Positions 1 to 9,613 of a DNA stretch of 64,000 nucleotides are shown here, one piece after another. The translations under genes were made by a program, and so were the position numbers. The stretch comes from Linnemannia hyalina (lineage: Eukaryota > Mortierellomycota > Mortierellomycetes > Mortierellales > Mortierellaceae). The stretch lies in NCBI GenBank assembly GCA_019671135.1, contig JAHRHY010000013.1, positions 558,001-622,000 of the forward strand, in the 5' to 3' direction. The notes beneath the pieces are model-generated. The model ran no database searches and was not told the DNA's origin. It worked only from the letters and a program-made list of their open reading frames with translations. Numbering within the stretch: the stretch's first letter is position 1; each line of letters begins with the position of its first letter.

Positions 1-3000
1 ACAGCAACAAGCCGACCATCACTGCGACTAAGACCCTTCTCGACTGCCGGCGACTCACAAACCTTCGCCTCCACTACAGTGTGAGCCTAATCCATACCCT
101 GCCTCACTTTCGGGACTCCCCGCACCGCCCCAGCGTTGCGCCAGCCATCCGGCTGATGATCAAATCTGCAGAAAAGATCATCGAGAACAATGTTGCTACT
201 CTTCGGAATTTCCAAGTCATGGGTCTTTGCTTCCCAGTCAGTGAACCTATCCTGAAGCTGATTGAGAAGATGCCGCAACTGGAGACGCTATCGTTCCTAA
301 AGTGGGTCGACTATGAGGGTGAAGAGTTCTTCCGCATGATGGTCTCAGCCTCGTCTACGCTTGAGGAGCTGTCTATTGAGATGACGGATGTTACGGTCAG
401 CTATTCTACCATTGTGCTTCTCTATGGATGGAGGCATGTCTATGACGAGCACCAGAAGTGCCTTTTGGCCACCGGCAACATTTCCTCCGCAACTCTGGGA
501 CAGTCTAGAACAGGATCTTCAACAAGATCGTCAGCGGAGGCAGCAGAAGGATCACAGGCACCGGTGGCCGAAGGAGGGGAGGCTGACCAAAACGAGGATG
601 AGGACTGGATCCCAGGAACGCGGACGACACCCAGTTTTGCCGTCATGTCCGCCAAGACAGTCGCAGGAACGAAACCCCTTGACAGGTTGACCAACATCAA
701 GTCCCTGAGCCTGGATCGGTCGACTCTCAACACCCAATTCTTGCTTAGACTTGCTGCGGTGATGCCTGCGCTGAAGGCGCTGTCTCTAAAGCAGATCTAC
801 GGGATCGGGAACGATGATGACATGTTGTGGGACATGGAGACAGAATCCCTTGCATCGGACGATATGGACATACCGGCTGACATTTTTGGTGGATTCCAAG
901 CCTTGGGAGAGAACCCCTTTGGCCAAGCTGCCGGACCTGCAGGATTAGCATGGGACTCTGAAGGTGGATCTGGAGCCGAGGAGGAACCTAACGATTTGCC
1001 TGATCTTATCCCAGCACTCGACGGACATAACAACGGAGGCGCTGGCGAGGAGTCTGAGGGAGATACTGACGACGACATGCCGGACCTTGCATTAATGGAG
1101 GAGGATTCCGATGACGACTTGCCAGACCTGGAGCCCGTGACCAGTCCTTTGCATGTTGTCAACCCTGACGCGGGAACTCCGTCAGCGCAGAGTCAACAGC
1201 CAGCAGGAAGCATCCACTCACCGCACGCACTGGACGAGGACGAGATGGACTATGATGATGCTTACGAGGACGGCTTTATATATGACCCTTACGACGACTA
1301 CAGCGAGGGCTACAGCGAGGATGAGGTCGATTATGAAGACGACATCTGGGGCTACGGCGGCGGCGGCGCACATTACATTCATCCGATGGCGACCATGGGC
1401 AGCATCTTTGCGCAGCATGTCCCGCCACCTATGCCACACTCGAGCACCCAAGGGGCCACGGCTCTATCCAAGGCCTTCAGGACTCTTCACCCACTTTGCC
1501 CCAAGATCGACACTTTCGATTTTTCAGGAAGCCGCTCAGAGGCCTTGAACGAGACTTTCTTTGATACCATCTGTGAGCTCTGGGGTACTGGATCGGACGC
1601 GGACGCGAACTCTGCGTCTTGTGAGCCTCAGTCGACACATAGGGGACTTAAGGTTCTAAATGCAGCAGATGTGTGCAAGGTCGGGGCCAAGTTCTTCTCG
1701 TCGATCAGCCAGCGCTGTAGTGCCACCTTGACCAGTTTGGATCTGTCGTTGAGCTCCAAGATGATGTGGCAGTTGCGGTCGTCAGTCTACGAAATTGAGG
1801 TTCGCCAGGGCACATACTACGATGAGATCCTTCAAATCCTGATGACTTGCCCGGCATTGGAGCATCTTCTTGTTGGACCTTACCCAGTCAACGGCAAGAC
1901 GATCGCAGCGCAGGAAACCGACTGGGTTGCCACTCGACTTCGTACTTTTCACCTTTGCGTTGAGTTTGATGCGCCCTTGGCTCTGAGCGAGGGTTTGGCG
2001 AAGGAGGAGGTTCGACAGGTTCAAACCAAGGTCTGTCAGCAGCTGGGACGACTTTCCCGACTAGAGACGTTGACATTGGGAGGTGGGCGCCCAGTGTCGA
2101 CCAACAGTGCTGGGGACCGAGTGATGGATTCAGCCAACATTTTTGGAGGCTACACCCGAGGAATCGCGAGACCGGGATCGAGCGAGACACCTCGAAAGTA
2201 CATTGATCTGAAGCTCTCCTCTGGATTGGAGCATCTGGCAGGACTAGAGGCGCTCGAGACCTTGGATGTTGTGTTTTTGGGACCGCATGGTTTGCGTCAG
2301 GAAGCCGAGTTGGAGTGGATGATGACGCATTGGCCAAAGCTGCATATGATCACAGGCTTTTGGGATCGAGCTAAACTGAGGGCATCTGTTCGAAAGTATC
2401 GCGAGGACCTCAAGGTACCCGTTAATACACCCGCTACTGGACCGGCGGCTTACTTTGCCAAGAGGCGACGAGAGCAAGGAGTTCGTCTGAGACCCGAGTT
2501 GGAGCTGTCGATTGATCCCAAGGTTCTGCGGTTGAACAATCGAATGGTCCATGTCGATGCTCGCCTGTTGGATGATCTGCTTATGGAGGAAGGGATGGAG
2601 ACGACTGCAATTATGCAGGAGAGCGGGATCCACAAGATGTATACTCCTGCGGCTCGAAAGGCAATCGCGGCCAGGAAGGCTGAGAAGGCTAAGGCTGCTG
2701 CTGCTGCTGCTGCTGTCGAGATGAAGTATGGGGCAGAGGATGAGGATGAGGATGAGCCTTTGGATGATGACGGTGATGAGGAGTACACTGATGTTTCAGA
2801 CGGGGATGAGGATCAGGACGATGGCGAGAGTGATAGTGAAGAGGATGTACCAGGAGTTACTCGATTTAACTGGTATGTCCGGTACATTGGCGGAGCAGGG
2901 CATGCGCCATGGGATGCTGGTCACGGCGGTATCCGTAACGGCGAGCTGATGACTGAGGTGATGCGGCCTCGTGAGGGCGGTCGCTCGCCTTCACCCTTAG

Positions 3001-3014
3001 GCACCTGGTATTAA
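1..3014 (+). CDS. F-box/LRR-like protein, 5' end outside window
   Basis: The reading frame is open from the left edge (codons from position 3) to TAA at 3012-3014, so about 1,003 C-terminal residues are visible and the start is missing. Several segments look like degenerate leucine-rich repeats (MPQLETLSF, LTNIKSLSLD, MPALKALSL, CPALEHLLVG, LSRLETLTL), followed by the closing motif ELEWMMTHWPKLHMITGF. That motif recurs at the C-terminus of the F-box/LRR paralogues further right. A long strongly acidic disordered insert lies roughly at visible residues 190-460. The C-terminal 170 residues are unusual: an Ala/Lys-rich helix, an acidic run, then a Gly-rich tail. The F-box itself, if present, is upstream of the window. 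By family knowledge such proteins are substrate receptors of SCF ubiquitin ligases; this role is inferred. Confidence 0.7.
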   Translation, partial: SNKPTITATKTLLDCRRLTNLRLHYSVSLIHTLPHFRDSPHRPSVAPAIRLMIKSAEKIIENNVATLRNFQVMGLCFPVSEPILKLIEKMPQLETLSFLKWVDYEGEEFFRMMVSASSTLEELSIEMTDVTVSYSTIVLLYGWRHVYDEHQKCLLATGNISSATLGQSRTGSSTRSSAEAAEGSQAPVAEGGEADQNEDEDWIPGTRTTPSFAVMSAKTVAGTKPLDRLTNIKSLSLDRSTLNTQFLLRLAAVMPALKALSLKQIYGIGNDDDMLWDMETESLASDDMDIPADIFGGFQALGENPFGQAAGPAGLAWDSEGGSGAEEEPNDLPDLIPALDGHNNGGAGEESEGDTDDDMPDLALMEEDSDDDLPDLEPVTSPLHVVNPDAGTPSAQSQQPAGSIHSPHALDEDEMDYDDAYEDGFIYDPYDDYSEGYSEDEVDYEDDIWGYGGGGAHYIHPMATMGSIFAQHVPPPMPHSSTQGATALSKAFRTLHPLCPKIDTFDFSGSRSEALNETFFDTICELWGTGSDADANSASCEPQSTHRGLKVLNAADVCKVGAKFFSSISQRCSATLTSLDLSLSSKMMWQLRSSVYEIEVRQGTYYDEILQILMTCPALEHLLVGPYPVNGKTIAAQETDWVATRLRTFHLCVEFDAPLALSEGLAKEEVRQVQTKVCQQLGRLSRLETLTLGGGRPVSTNSAGDRVMDSANIFGGYTRGIARPGSSETPRKYIDLKLSSGLEHLAGLEALETLDVVFLGPHGLRQEAELEWMMTHWPKLHMITGFWDRAKLRASVRKYREDLKVPVNTPATGPAAYFAKRRREQGVRLRPELELSIDPKVLRLNNRMVHVDARLLDDLLMEEGMETTAIMQESGIHKMYTPAARKAIAARKAEKAKAAAAAAAVEMKYGAEDEDEDEPLDDDGDEEYTDVSDGDEDQDDGESDSEEDVPGVTRFNWYVRYIGGAGHAPWDAGHGGIRNGELMTEVMRPREGGRSPSPLGTWY

Positions 3015-3232
3015 TACCTGTGCGCCAGAGATTTCGTTGGGTGCCAGGGTTGCATAACAATACCGCAAGTTAATTTTATTAGGAGTTGCTGTGTGAATAC
3101 AAAAGTTTGCTGTGTGAACACAAAAGTTTGCTGTGTGAACACAAAATGAAAAAAATCCCCCCCGAAAAACAGAAATGGGTCTTCTCATGGGAACATTAGA
3201 ATGAAACAAGGGTTTGTATTTTTTTTTTTCCT

Positions 3233-4237
3233 TTAGAATGCTTGAGAAGTTTCGCGTCTGCCTGAGTAGGATGGGGTAGGAGCAACGGTGGCTCTGGGAG
3301 GAGTAATGACGGAGGCTTCAGTATCAGCTGTGGAACTTGCAGAGGAGCTACGGAAACCCCAGTTTCCGAACCAGCTCGATGAAGTAGCTGCTGCTGCTGC
3401 TGCTGCTGCTTCTGTCGCGGCGGCCGAGGCAGAAGCAGTTTGTTTTTCGAGATCATCATTCTTGGCCCACATCAATGGCACGGGCCCACGCTCATACTCC
3501 TTCCGGATGTAATCTTCCTGCTCCTGCGACAGTTTTGGGCGTCCTGCCAGTGAAGGTGGGACGGCCATCCAGCCTGTGAAGAATGAGTTTCCTCTTGTGG
3601 TTGTTGTTGTTGTTGTTGTTGTGGTGGTGGTGGTGGTAGTGGAAGTGGTGGGTTTGGAGGAAGGGGCGGGAATGATGGTAGTGATGACTTTTACGGTCGA
3701 GGGTTCAGACCCGTCGTAGGCGTTGAACCGTTGCATCTCGAATTCGTAGGGTGTTGAAGACATTGTTGAGCTCTCCAAGACGAATCCTCCAGTTGAAGCG
3801 GAGGAGTGACGACGGGAAGTGTTAAAGTATGTAGAGTCCGTCAATGGGTCCGACAGAACTCCTCCTTCGGAGGAGGAAGCGCGAAGGGTGGCAATGTCAA
3901 CGTCCTGGAATGCCGAGGAGGAGGAGGAGGAGTAGGAGGAGGAGGAGGAGGAAGATGAACGGCGATGACGACCCACAGAGTTGGAGATGATCCCTCCTCC
4001 GGCGGTGTGGGAGGTGTTGAGGTGTAGGGCTTGTGGGACTGCGGGGAGGGGGGTGGTTGTGGTGGTTGTGTTTGAGGAAGGGTCTTGTACAGTGTTGGTG
4101 TCGTTTTCTGGGTGGCGATGGGGCTTGAAGGTTTTCGTCGAGTGGATTGTGGGTGTTGTGTCTGTAGAGCTGGTGGTGGAAGGAGCGATGGGGATTGAGA
4201 TGTGGGGGTCCTTTTGGTCAGTGTTGTTGGACATCAT
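3233..4237 (-). CDS. uncharacterised Thr/Ser-rich protein, 334 aa
   Basis: A single open frame starts at ATG (4237, MMSNNTDQKD) and ends at TAA (3235-3233). Most of the protein is low complexity: Ser runs at about residues 90-110, a run of about 16 Thr near residue 200, and an Ala run near 280. One stretch at about residues 215-265 has normal composition (FTGWMAVPPSLAGRP, then QEDYIRKEYERGPVPLMW) and is the best candidate for a conserved module. I recognise no family. There is no signal peptide or membrane segment. It is transcribed divergently from the Arb1 gene. The trinucleotide repeats encoding Thr, Ser and Ala look prone to length change. It could be a fragment of a larger spliced gene, although no splice sites are needed. 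Confidence 0.55.
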   Translation of the reverse strand: MMSNNTDQKDPHISIPIAPSTTSSTDTTPTIHSTKTFKPHRHPENDTNTVQDPSSNTTTTTTPLPAVPQALHLNTSHTAGGGIISNSVGRHRRSSSSSSSSYSSSSSSAFQDVDIATLRASSSEGGVLSDPLTDSTYFNTSRRHSSASTGGFVLESSTMSSTPYEFEMQRFNAYDGSEPSTVKVITTIIPAPSSKPTTSTTTTTTTTTTTTTTTRGNSFFTGWMAVPPSLAGRPKLSQEQEDYIRKEYERGPVPLMWAKNDDLEKQTASASAAATEAAAAAAAATSSSWFGNWGFRSSSASSTADTEASVITPPRATVAPTPSYSGRRETSQAF

Positions 4238-5189
4238 CTTGGCTTAGGTTGGTTGGTTGGCTGGTGGGTTTGCTGTGCTGTGCTTGGGTTTGGTGTGGCT
4301 GTTTTGGTTGGTTTGGGGGAGGAAGAAAGGAGGAGAAGGAAAGAAAGGAGACGTGAGAGGAGGTAGAAGTGGTGCAAGATATATATCGAAGGTGACGGAT
4401 ATGGGTGAAGTAAGCAAACTTGGAGCTAGTAGGTCGTTGCATTGACAAAGTGAATCCGTCCTGGAACAATTTTTTTTTTTTGAGGCGGATATGAAAGATA
4501 GTGAGTGGGACGTTCAGGCAAAGTGGGGCCATCTACATGAGGTCATAGGTTGGGTCTTCCTTCTCCGTCACTCACCTTCTTGATGTGCTGTGAACAAAAC
4601 CATAGGTCATTTCTGATGTTTCAGTGTTTGTCTTTTGTCATGATCGAATATTGTTACCAAGGACAAGAAATAAAAAGCGCGTGTCACCTTTTTCTTGAGG
4701 GTAGGGTCCTACGCATAGTAGTCCAGCATAGCTAACTGTCTTGCTCCGTTGTTGAGCCCTTCAAATGACGTTTCCCCTCCTATTCAAGGACGCGTGCCCG
4801 TTGGACAAAACAACGGCGCCAAGTCCTTCTCTCTCCTTTTTTTTCCCTCTCTTGCTTCCACAAGATTCCATATGTTGATGTGCAGCCAATCAGACACCGT
4901 GCCTCATGTCTATCAACCGTCTGTGGGTGGATAACCCTGCGAGGGGCGGGCTCTTTTTCCTTGGGCGTGGCGGACAAGGCACAGGCACTTTTTTTTATTT
5001 TCACACATCTCCTTCCTTCCCTTCCTTCCTTCCCTTCCTTCCCTCTCGTTCTTTTCATTCGCCCACGCACACGTACGCACATCCACACCTCGTCACAAAA
5101 CACATTCAGCAAACATACACGTCTTTTTTCTTTCCCTTGTACATAATACTCTCATTGCGACAACAAAAAGACATCACCAAAAGTCTCTC
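4238..5189. promoter_or_regulatory. divergent intergenic region
   Basis: These 950 bases separate the start of the minus-strand Thr/Ser-rich gene from the start of the plus-strand Arb1 gene. The Arb1-proximal half (about 4985-5145) is a long C/T-rich tract with CCTTCCTT repeats, a common layout upstream of fungal start codons. No further gene is supported here. Confidence 0.4.
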
Positions 5190-7131
5190 ATGGACGAAGA
5201 GACACTCGAGTATGTTTTTTTTAGGCTTTTCTTTACTATTATACTTTTGCTGTGCCTTTCGTGAACCTCCCCCCCCCCCCCCCCCCCCACCCCTTATTGT
5301 TATCACGCCCTTTTTCTCATCAAATAATTGCTTGTAAACTCACTCTATCGTAGGCAAGTGCGTGAAGAACTGATGCAGCAACTCATGGGCCTTGCCCTGA
5401 ACCAGGACTCGGACGCCGAAGACGAAAACAACAACAGCGACAACCAAAACAACGATAGCGAAGAAGAAGTAGAAGAAGAAGAAGAAGTCGTCGAAGACCT
5501 GGACGACGATGAGGATAACAACAACTATGAAGGAGAGGAAGAGTTTGAATGGTACGACTGGCCTGACAAATCGAAGCTGGCGGCTCTGGACAACCTCCCA
5601 GACGTTGTTGTTGGTGAGGAGATGGTGGATACTGGGGAGCAGATCTCGTTGGATTATTTGAGGAACCCGGCGCTGGATAGTGACCAAGAGGATGAGGAAG
5701 AAAAGGTTGTGAATGTTGTAGTTGATGGAGGCGGAGATGTTGGAGGTGATGGTGATGGTGCTGGTAATGCTCCGGATCAAGTACCAGCGCAAGGTAAACT
5801 TTACTCCCTTTCCGTGTCCATACGTGTTAATTGGATATGATGGCACTCGTGATGGGGTTCGGAGTATTAACATATCACATCTGATGACTTTACTATGCTA
5901 GGCGAGAACTTGGTTGATGGGGAGGTGAAAAAGAAGAAGAAAAAGAAAAAGAACAAGAAGAGGAACATGCCGATGGCGGATGACGACCTTGTTGGGGAGC
6001 CGGAACAGGACCAAGAGCTCGTGGATGCCGAGGCTGCCAAGATCTACAAACCGTAAGTCATCAGGCTCTTCTTGAAGAGAAGTAGTTCGTAACTCTACTA
6101 TAGCGGGATGAAAAATTGGTAACCTACAGACTAACTAACACGCCTCAAATTATTACACGTTGGTCATATATAGGGCGATGAGTGCAGACGAAAGGTTCAG
6201 GCTGGCGATGGAGAACTTCCGCAAGGAACGCGTTTTCAACGCCATAACCAGTCAGATTCTCTCGACCTACTTCACATTCGGAGGCGTGGACCCCAACCAG
6301 GTTGCTTTACTCCACGACTCCAACAATGATGTCGAAATTGAAGTCGATTTCATCTATGTTGTCTCGGCCTTCCTCTCCTCCTTCCTGATCTCGTCCTCGG
6401 GCTGGTACGACGCCGAATACTTTATAACCGCACCCAAACTCGTGACCGGTTTCTTGCGCTACCTCCTTTTGAAGAGAGTCATCCCCGAGTACGACGACGA
6501 CCTCCGGAAGGCGATTGAAATCGCGCAACGGGCCAAGATTGAGGCACCCAAGTGTCATAAGTTCAATAAGTCGTTTCCCGATTCTTTCAACGAGACCTGT
6601 TCGATCCTATATGCCCGCGACTTTGAGTATGATACTTTGCCAGATGATTCTCTGGAGCGGATGGAGCAAGTTACGGGGATCCGCGTTGCGACAGAGGTGG
6701 AGTTACGTGGGAAGGAGATTCGGCGTATGAGGGTTGTTGCTGTTGAGCCTATGGATCCTGATTTGCCCAAAGATAAAGCAGCAGAGTCGAAGGATTCTGC
6801 TTTGCCCAAGGGTGATGATGTAGAGTCAACGGATGAGAGCTTGGATAGTGAGCAGCAATCGAGCGTTGTCCCTTACTCCAGAGTTTCGTTGGCCAAGCTC
6901 CCCATCGGATGGAGTGGTGATACTACGGCAACGACGCCAGCAACGACAACTGATACTGAAGAAGAACGGGTCACGATCTTTGTGGAGAGTGAGCTGGCCG
7001 GTTACCTTGATATCGGAACAGTGGTCTGGGGCACATTCTTCACCCTTTCCAACGGCGTCGTCTTTGCTCGACCCCTTGGTGCTCATCCTTCCTTTTTTGT
7101 GGAGCAAGATGAAACTGTCAATGATGACTAG
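5190..7131 (+). CDS. arb1: Arb1-like subunit of the Argonaute siRNA chaperone (ARC) complex
   Basis: Model: join(5190..5209, 5354..5793, 5902..6052, 6174..7131), 1,569 nt, 522 residues. All three introns are GT..AG and keep frame; the third has a CTAAC branch-point match. The N-terminal third is acidic and disordered. Then comes a Lys-rich stretch (KKKKKKKKNKKR), then the conserved region: FRLAMENFRKERVFNAITSQ, TYFTFGGVD, VDFIYVVSAFLSS, FLRYLLLKRVIPEYDDDLRK, then FNETCSILYARDF. This order matches what I know of the Arb1 family. In fission yeast Arb1 binds Ago1 with Arb2, restrains release of the siRNA passenger strand and is needed for heterochromatin. I infer the same nuclear RNAi role here. 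Intron 1 contains a run of 20 C (5269-5288). The gene converges on the minus-strand F-box gene 167 bases downstream. Confidence 0.78.
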
Positions 7132-7298
7132 AATCCTGGTCGCAATAATTTCGTCCGCATTGCAAGTACTTGGCTTTACATACCTTCAACATTTACCCCC
7201 TCCCCTCCTATGTTTCATTGCGTTCAAAATTTTGCTGCTTGCTTGTCTAGACCTTTTTACTTGTAGTCTATTCTGCATCATAAAAACACAATAGTATC

Positions 7299-9329
7299 CT
7301 ACAAGATCTCGATCATGGGCCGCAGTGCCTTGAGTTGCTGAACAATCGGCTGCAGATTGGGACTCTTCAAACCCCAGACCTCGGCCAACGACGTCCAATT
7401 ATCCGCTATCCACTCCACTTCCTCCTCAGACAACCGAATAAAAGTGTGTTCGCGCAGGTCCAACACTTTGAGCGATTTCAGTCCTGACAACTTCTCCAGA
7501 CCCCAATCGAGTCTCAAAAGCATCATCCATCCTCCTAGGTGCCATTCTTCGAGATGTGTCAGGCGGGCGACTTGGGTGTATAGGTAAGCGATGTACCGAT
7601 CGCTGACGGATCCATCGCCGTGTCGGTAGTTCGAGTCAATTTCTAAATCTGAGCCACGGTAGACTGCCAAATCCATGCACTTGAGTGTCGCAGCGAACGG
7701 CCAGTCATTATTGATACTGTTGGACTGGGTCGACAAGAGGGCTGAATAATCAATCGTCTGGCCCTGGTGCTCTATACGGAGCTCAATGTTACAGCGAAGG
7801 GTACGCAGTCTCGGACAATGCTTGATCAACCGCAGGAACAGGTGTGCCGGGAACCGGGTCTGTTGTGAGAAATCCAGTGTCTCTAATGACGCGCCGTGGT
7901 ACCGTCCTAGAGCTACTGTCGAGATCTCGTCAAGATCCTCAATCCGCGACAAGATCCTGAACTCTTGCAATCCTGTCATCTTTGCCGTCGGTGTAGCGGT
8001 TGTTGTTGTTGTCGTTGTTGAAGGTTCATCGTCGACATGGTGAATGGTTCGGGAGCATCCAGCGATCAACTGCGAGATCTCGGCGTCTTCTGCATCGATA
8101 CCGCCCACACCCAGGTTCCTGAATCGCGGACAGAATTTCCGTAGTTGGACGGAGAGTTGGTCCAGAAGCGAGTCTTCATTGATGGACCAAAGCGAGAGGG
8201 ATTCGAGATCAGGGCATCGTTGGAAGAGAAGCATGATAAGAGCTAGGTCTAGCTCGTAGTGGTTGTAACATAAACTCAGGTCTTTGACATGGCTCTGGAG
8301 AAGCTGTCCACGGGGTTGCAGTGCGGAATGGAAGGAAGGGTGGTGGTGGCGGCTATCGTCGTCGTCGTCGTCGTCGTGGCTGTTGGGCTCATTTTCATCC
8401 ACCGTGTAGCCGTCGCCTAATTCATCAGATCCATATCGCCAGTCCTGAACCCAAGTCAAACGAAAAGTCTCCAACGTCGCTTGTCCATGACTGCGGCCCC
8501 CGCCGTCGCCGTCGCCATCACACCCCCTATTGCCGTCAACAACAGGCTTCGCCCCATAAAGCGCCAAAGCAGTCCAGATAAACCGCTTCACAACACTCCG
8601 CCGAACATCCGCCTGCATATACACATACTCCACAACCAACGTCCTCAACCTCGGCCTCGGCCCCCTCAATAGATTCTCCAAACTCTTAACATGCTGTCGA
8701 GTGAGGGTCTGGAACTTGAGCGAGATGGACTCGAGGCGGTCGATGTGGAGGCTAATGAACTGGAGGGCGGCCATACTCCCGTCGTTGTTGTTGGTGTTGC
8801 TGGTGAGGTGGTACGTGGCGTCGCATTTATGGAGTATTTTGGGTAAGTCTGAGGATGCCGTTGTTTTAGAAAAAGTCCATTCAAAGGTACGGAGGCTCGT
8901 GAATTTCCAGAGGTCCAGGGTATCCCGCATGAATATCGGTAGCAGGGGTATTGAGAGGGCGCCCACAGAGGACGACGACGAGACACCATCCGTAGAAGCA
9001 GCAGCAGTACTGGCCACAACCATCGCGTCGTCCCGGAGGATGGCCAGCATAAGTTTGTTCACCGTAGAAGTTATTATCGTCTTCACACTGCTCCTATACT
9101 TCACGAGCGCAGAAACAGAAGCCGCCCGATCCTTGAAATGCGCAACAGTTTTGGTATGTGTCAAGTCGATCGTTCGGTAAAGGTACGGCGTGAATAAGGA
9201 AAACCAAGGACGCGAAACGACGGCGCAGTGGGCCAGACTGTCGCGTGGGAGGTATGCGCAGATGTCATCCTGAATATGAGGGATTTCAAAGATGAGTAAT
9301 GGTGGTGGTGGGGGTGGGGGTGATGTCAT
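7299..9329 (-). CDS. F-box/LRR protein, 676 aa (cluster member 1)
   Basis: Intronless frame. I chose the ATG at 9329 (MTSPPPPPPP) because the F-box-like segment follows directly (IFEIPHIQDDICAYLPRDSL, then CAVVSRPWFSLFTPYLYRTI). The frame extends 55 codons further upstream, but that sequence has no F-box character. Leucine-rich segments follow: LRTFEWTF, LQFISLHIDRLESISLKF, CPDLESLSLW, CPRFRNLGVG, CPRLRTLRCN, then LTHLEEWHLGG. The C-terminal closing motif is EEVEWIADNWTSLAEVWGL. Low-complexity inserts (Gly/Asp near residue 290, Asp run near 345, Thr run near 460) interrupt the repeats. The predicted role is SCF substrate receptor, by family. It is first in a minus-strand row of four paralogues and ends 167 bases from the convergent Arb1 gene. 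Confidence 0.82.
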   Translation of the reverse strand: MTSPPPPPPPLLIFEIPHIQDDICAYLPRDSLAHCAVVSRPWFSLFTPYLYRTIDLTHTKTVAHFKDRAASVSALVKYRSSVKTIITSTVNKLMLAILRDDAMVVASTAAASTDGVSSSSSVGALSIPLLPIFMRDTLDLWKFTSLRTFEWTFSKTTASSDLPKILHKCDATYHLTSNTNNNDGSMAALQFISLHIDRLESISLKFQTLTRQHVKSLENLLRGPRPRLRTLVVEYVYMQADVRRSVVKRFIWTALALYGAKPVVDGNRGCDGDGDGGGRSHGQATLETFRLTWVQDWRYGSDELGDGYTVDENEPNSHDDDDDDDSRHHHPSFHSALQPRGQLLQSHVKDLSLCYNHYELDLALIMLLFQRCPDLESLSLWSINEDSLLDQLSVQLRKFCPRFRNLGVGGIDAEDAEISQLIAGCSRTIHHVDDEPSTTTTTTTATPTAKMTGLQEFRILSRIEDLDEISTVALGRYHGASLETLDFSQQTRFPAHLFLRLIKHCPRLRTLRCNIELRIEHQGQTIDYSALLSTQSNSINNDWPFAATLKCMDLAVYRGSDLEIDSNYRHGDGSVSDRYIAYLYTQVARLTHLEEWHLGGWMMLLRLDWGLEKLSGLKSLKVLDLREHTFIRLSEEEVEWIADNWTSLAEVWGLKSPNLQPIVQQLKALRPMIEIL

Positions 9330-9613
9330 TTTTTGCGTCCTCCAGGTTTTTGCTCGACGTGTTGTTCCTGATTGCGGGTCCGAAGGTTTTGGTGTGGAAA
9401 AGAAGAGAGATGTAGTGAGCTCTTTCTGACTCCTCCTCACAGAAGCCACCAAGTATTCGTGGTCGCAGTAAATGTAACAAATATTCTTACACACACAATT
9501 AATACGCGAAGGTGATACAGTAAATTCTGTTAATGGTCACTTCTCCCTCTCACATCAACCACGCACATACAAGTACCTATACTAATAATAAAAAAAGGCA
9601 AATCATGGTATTA

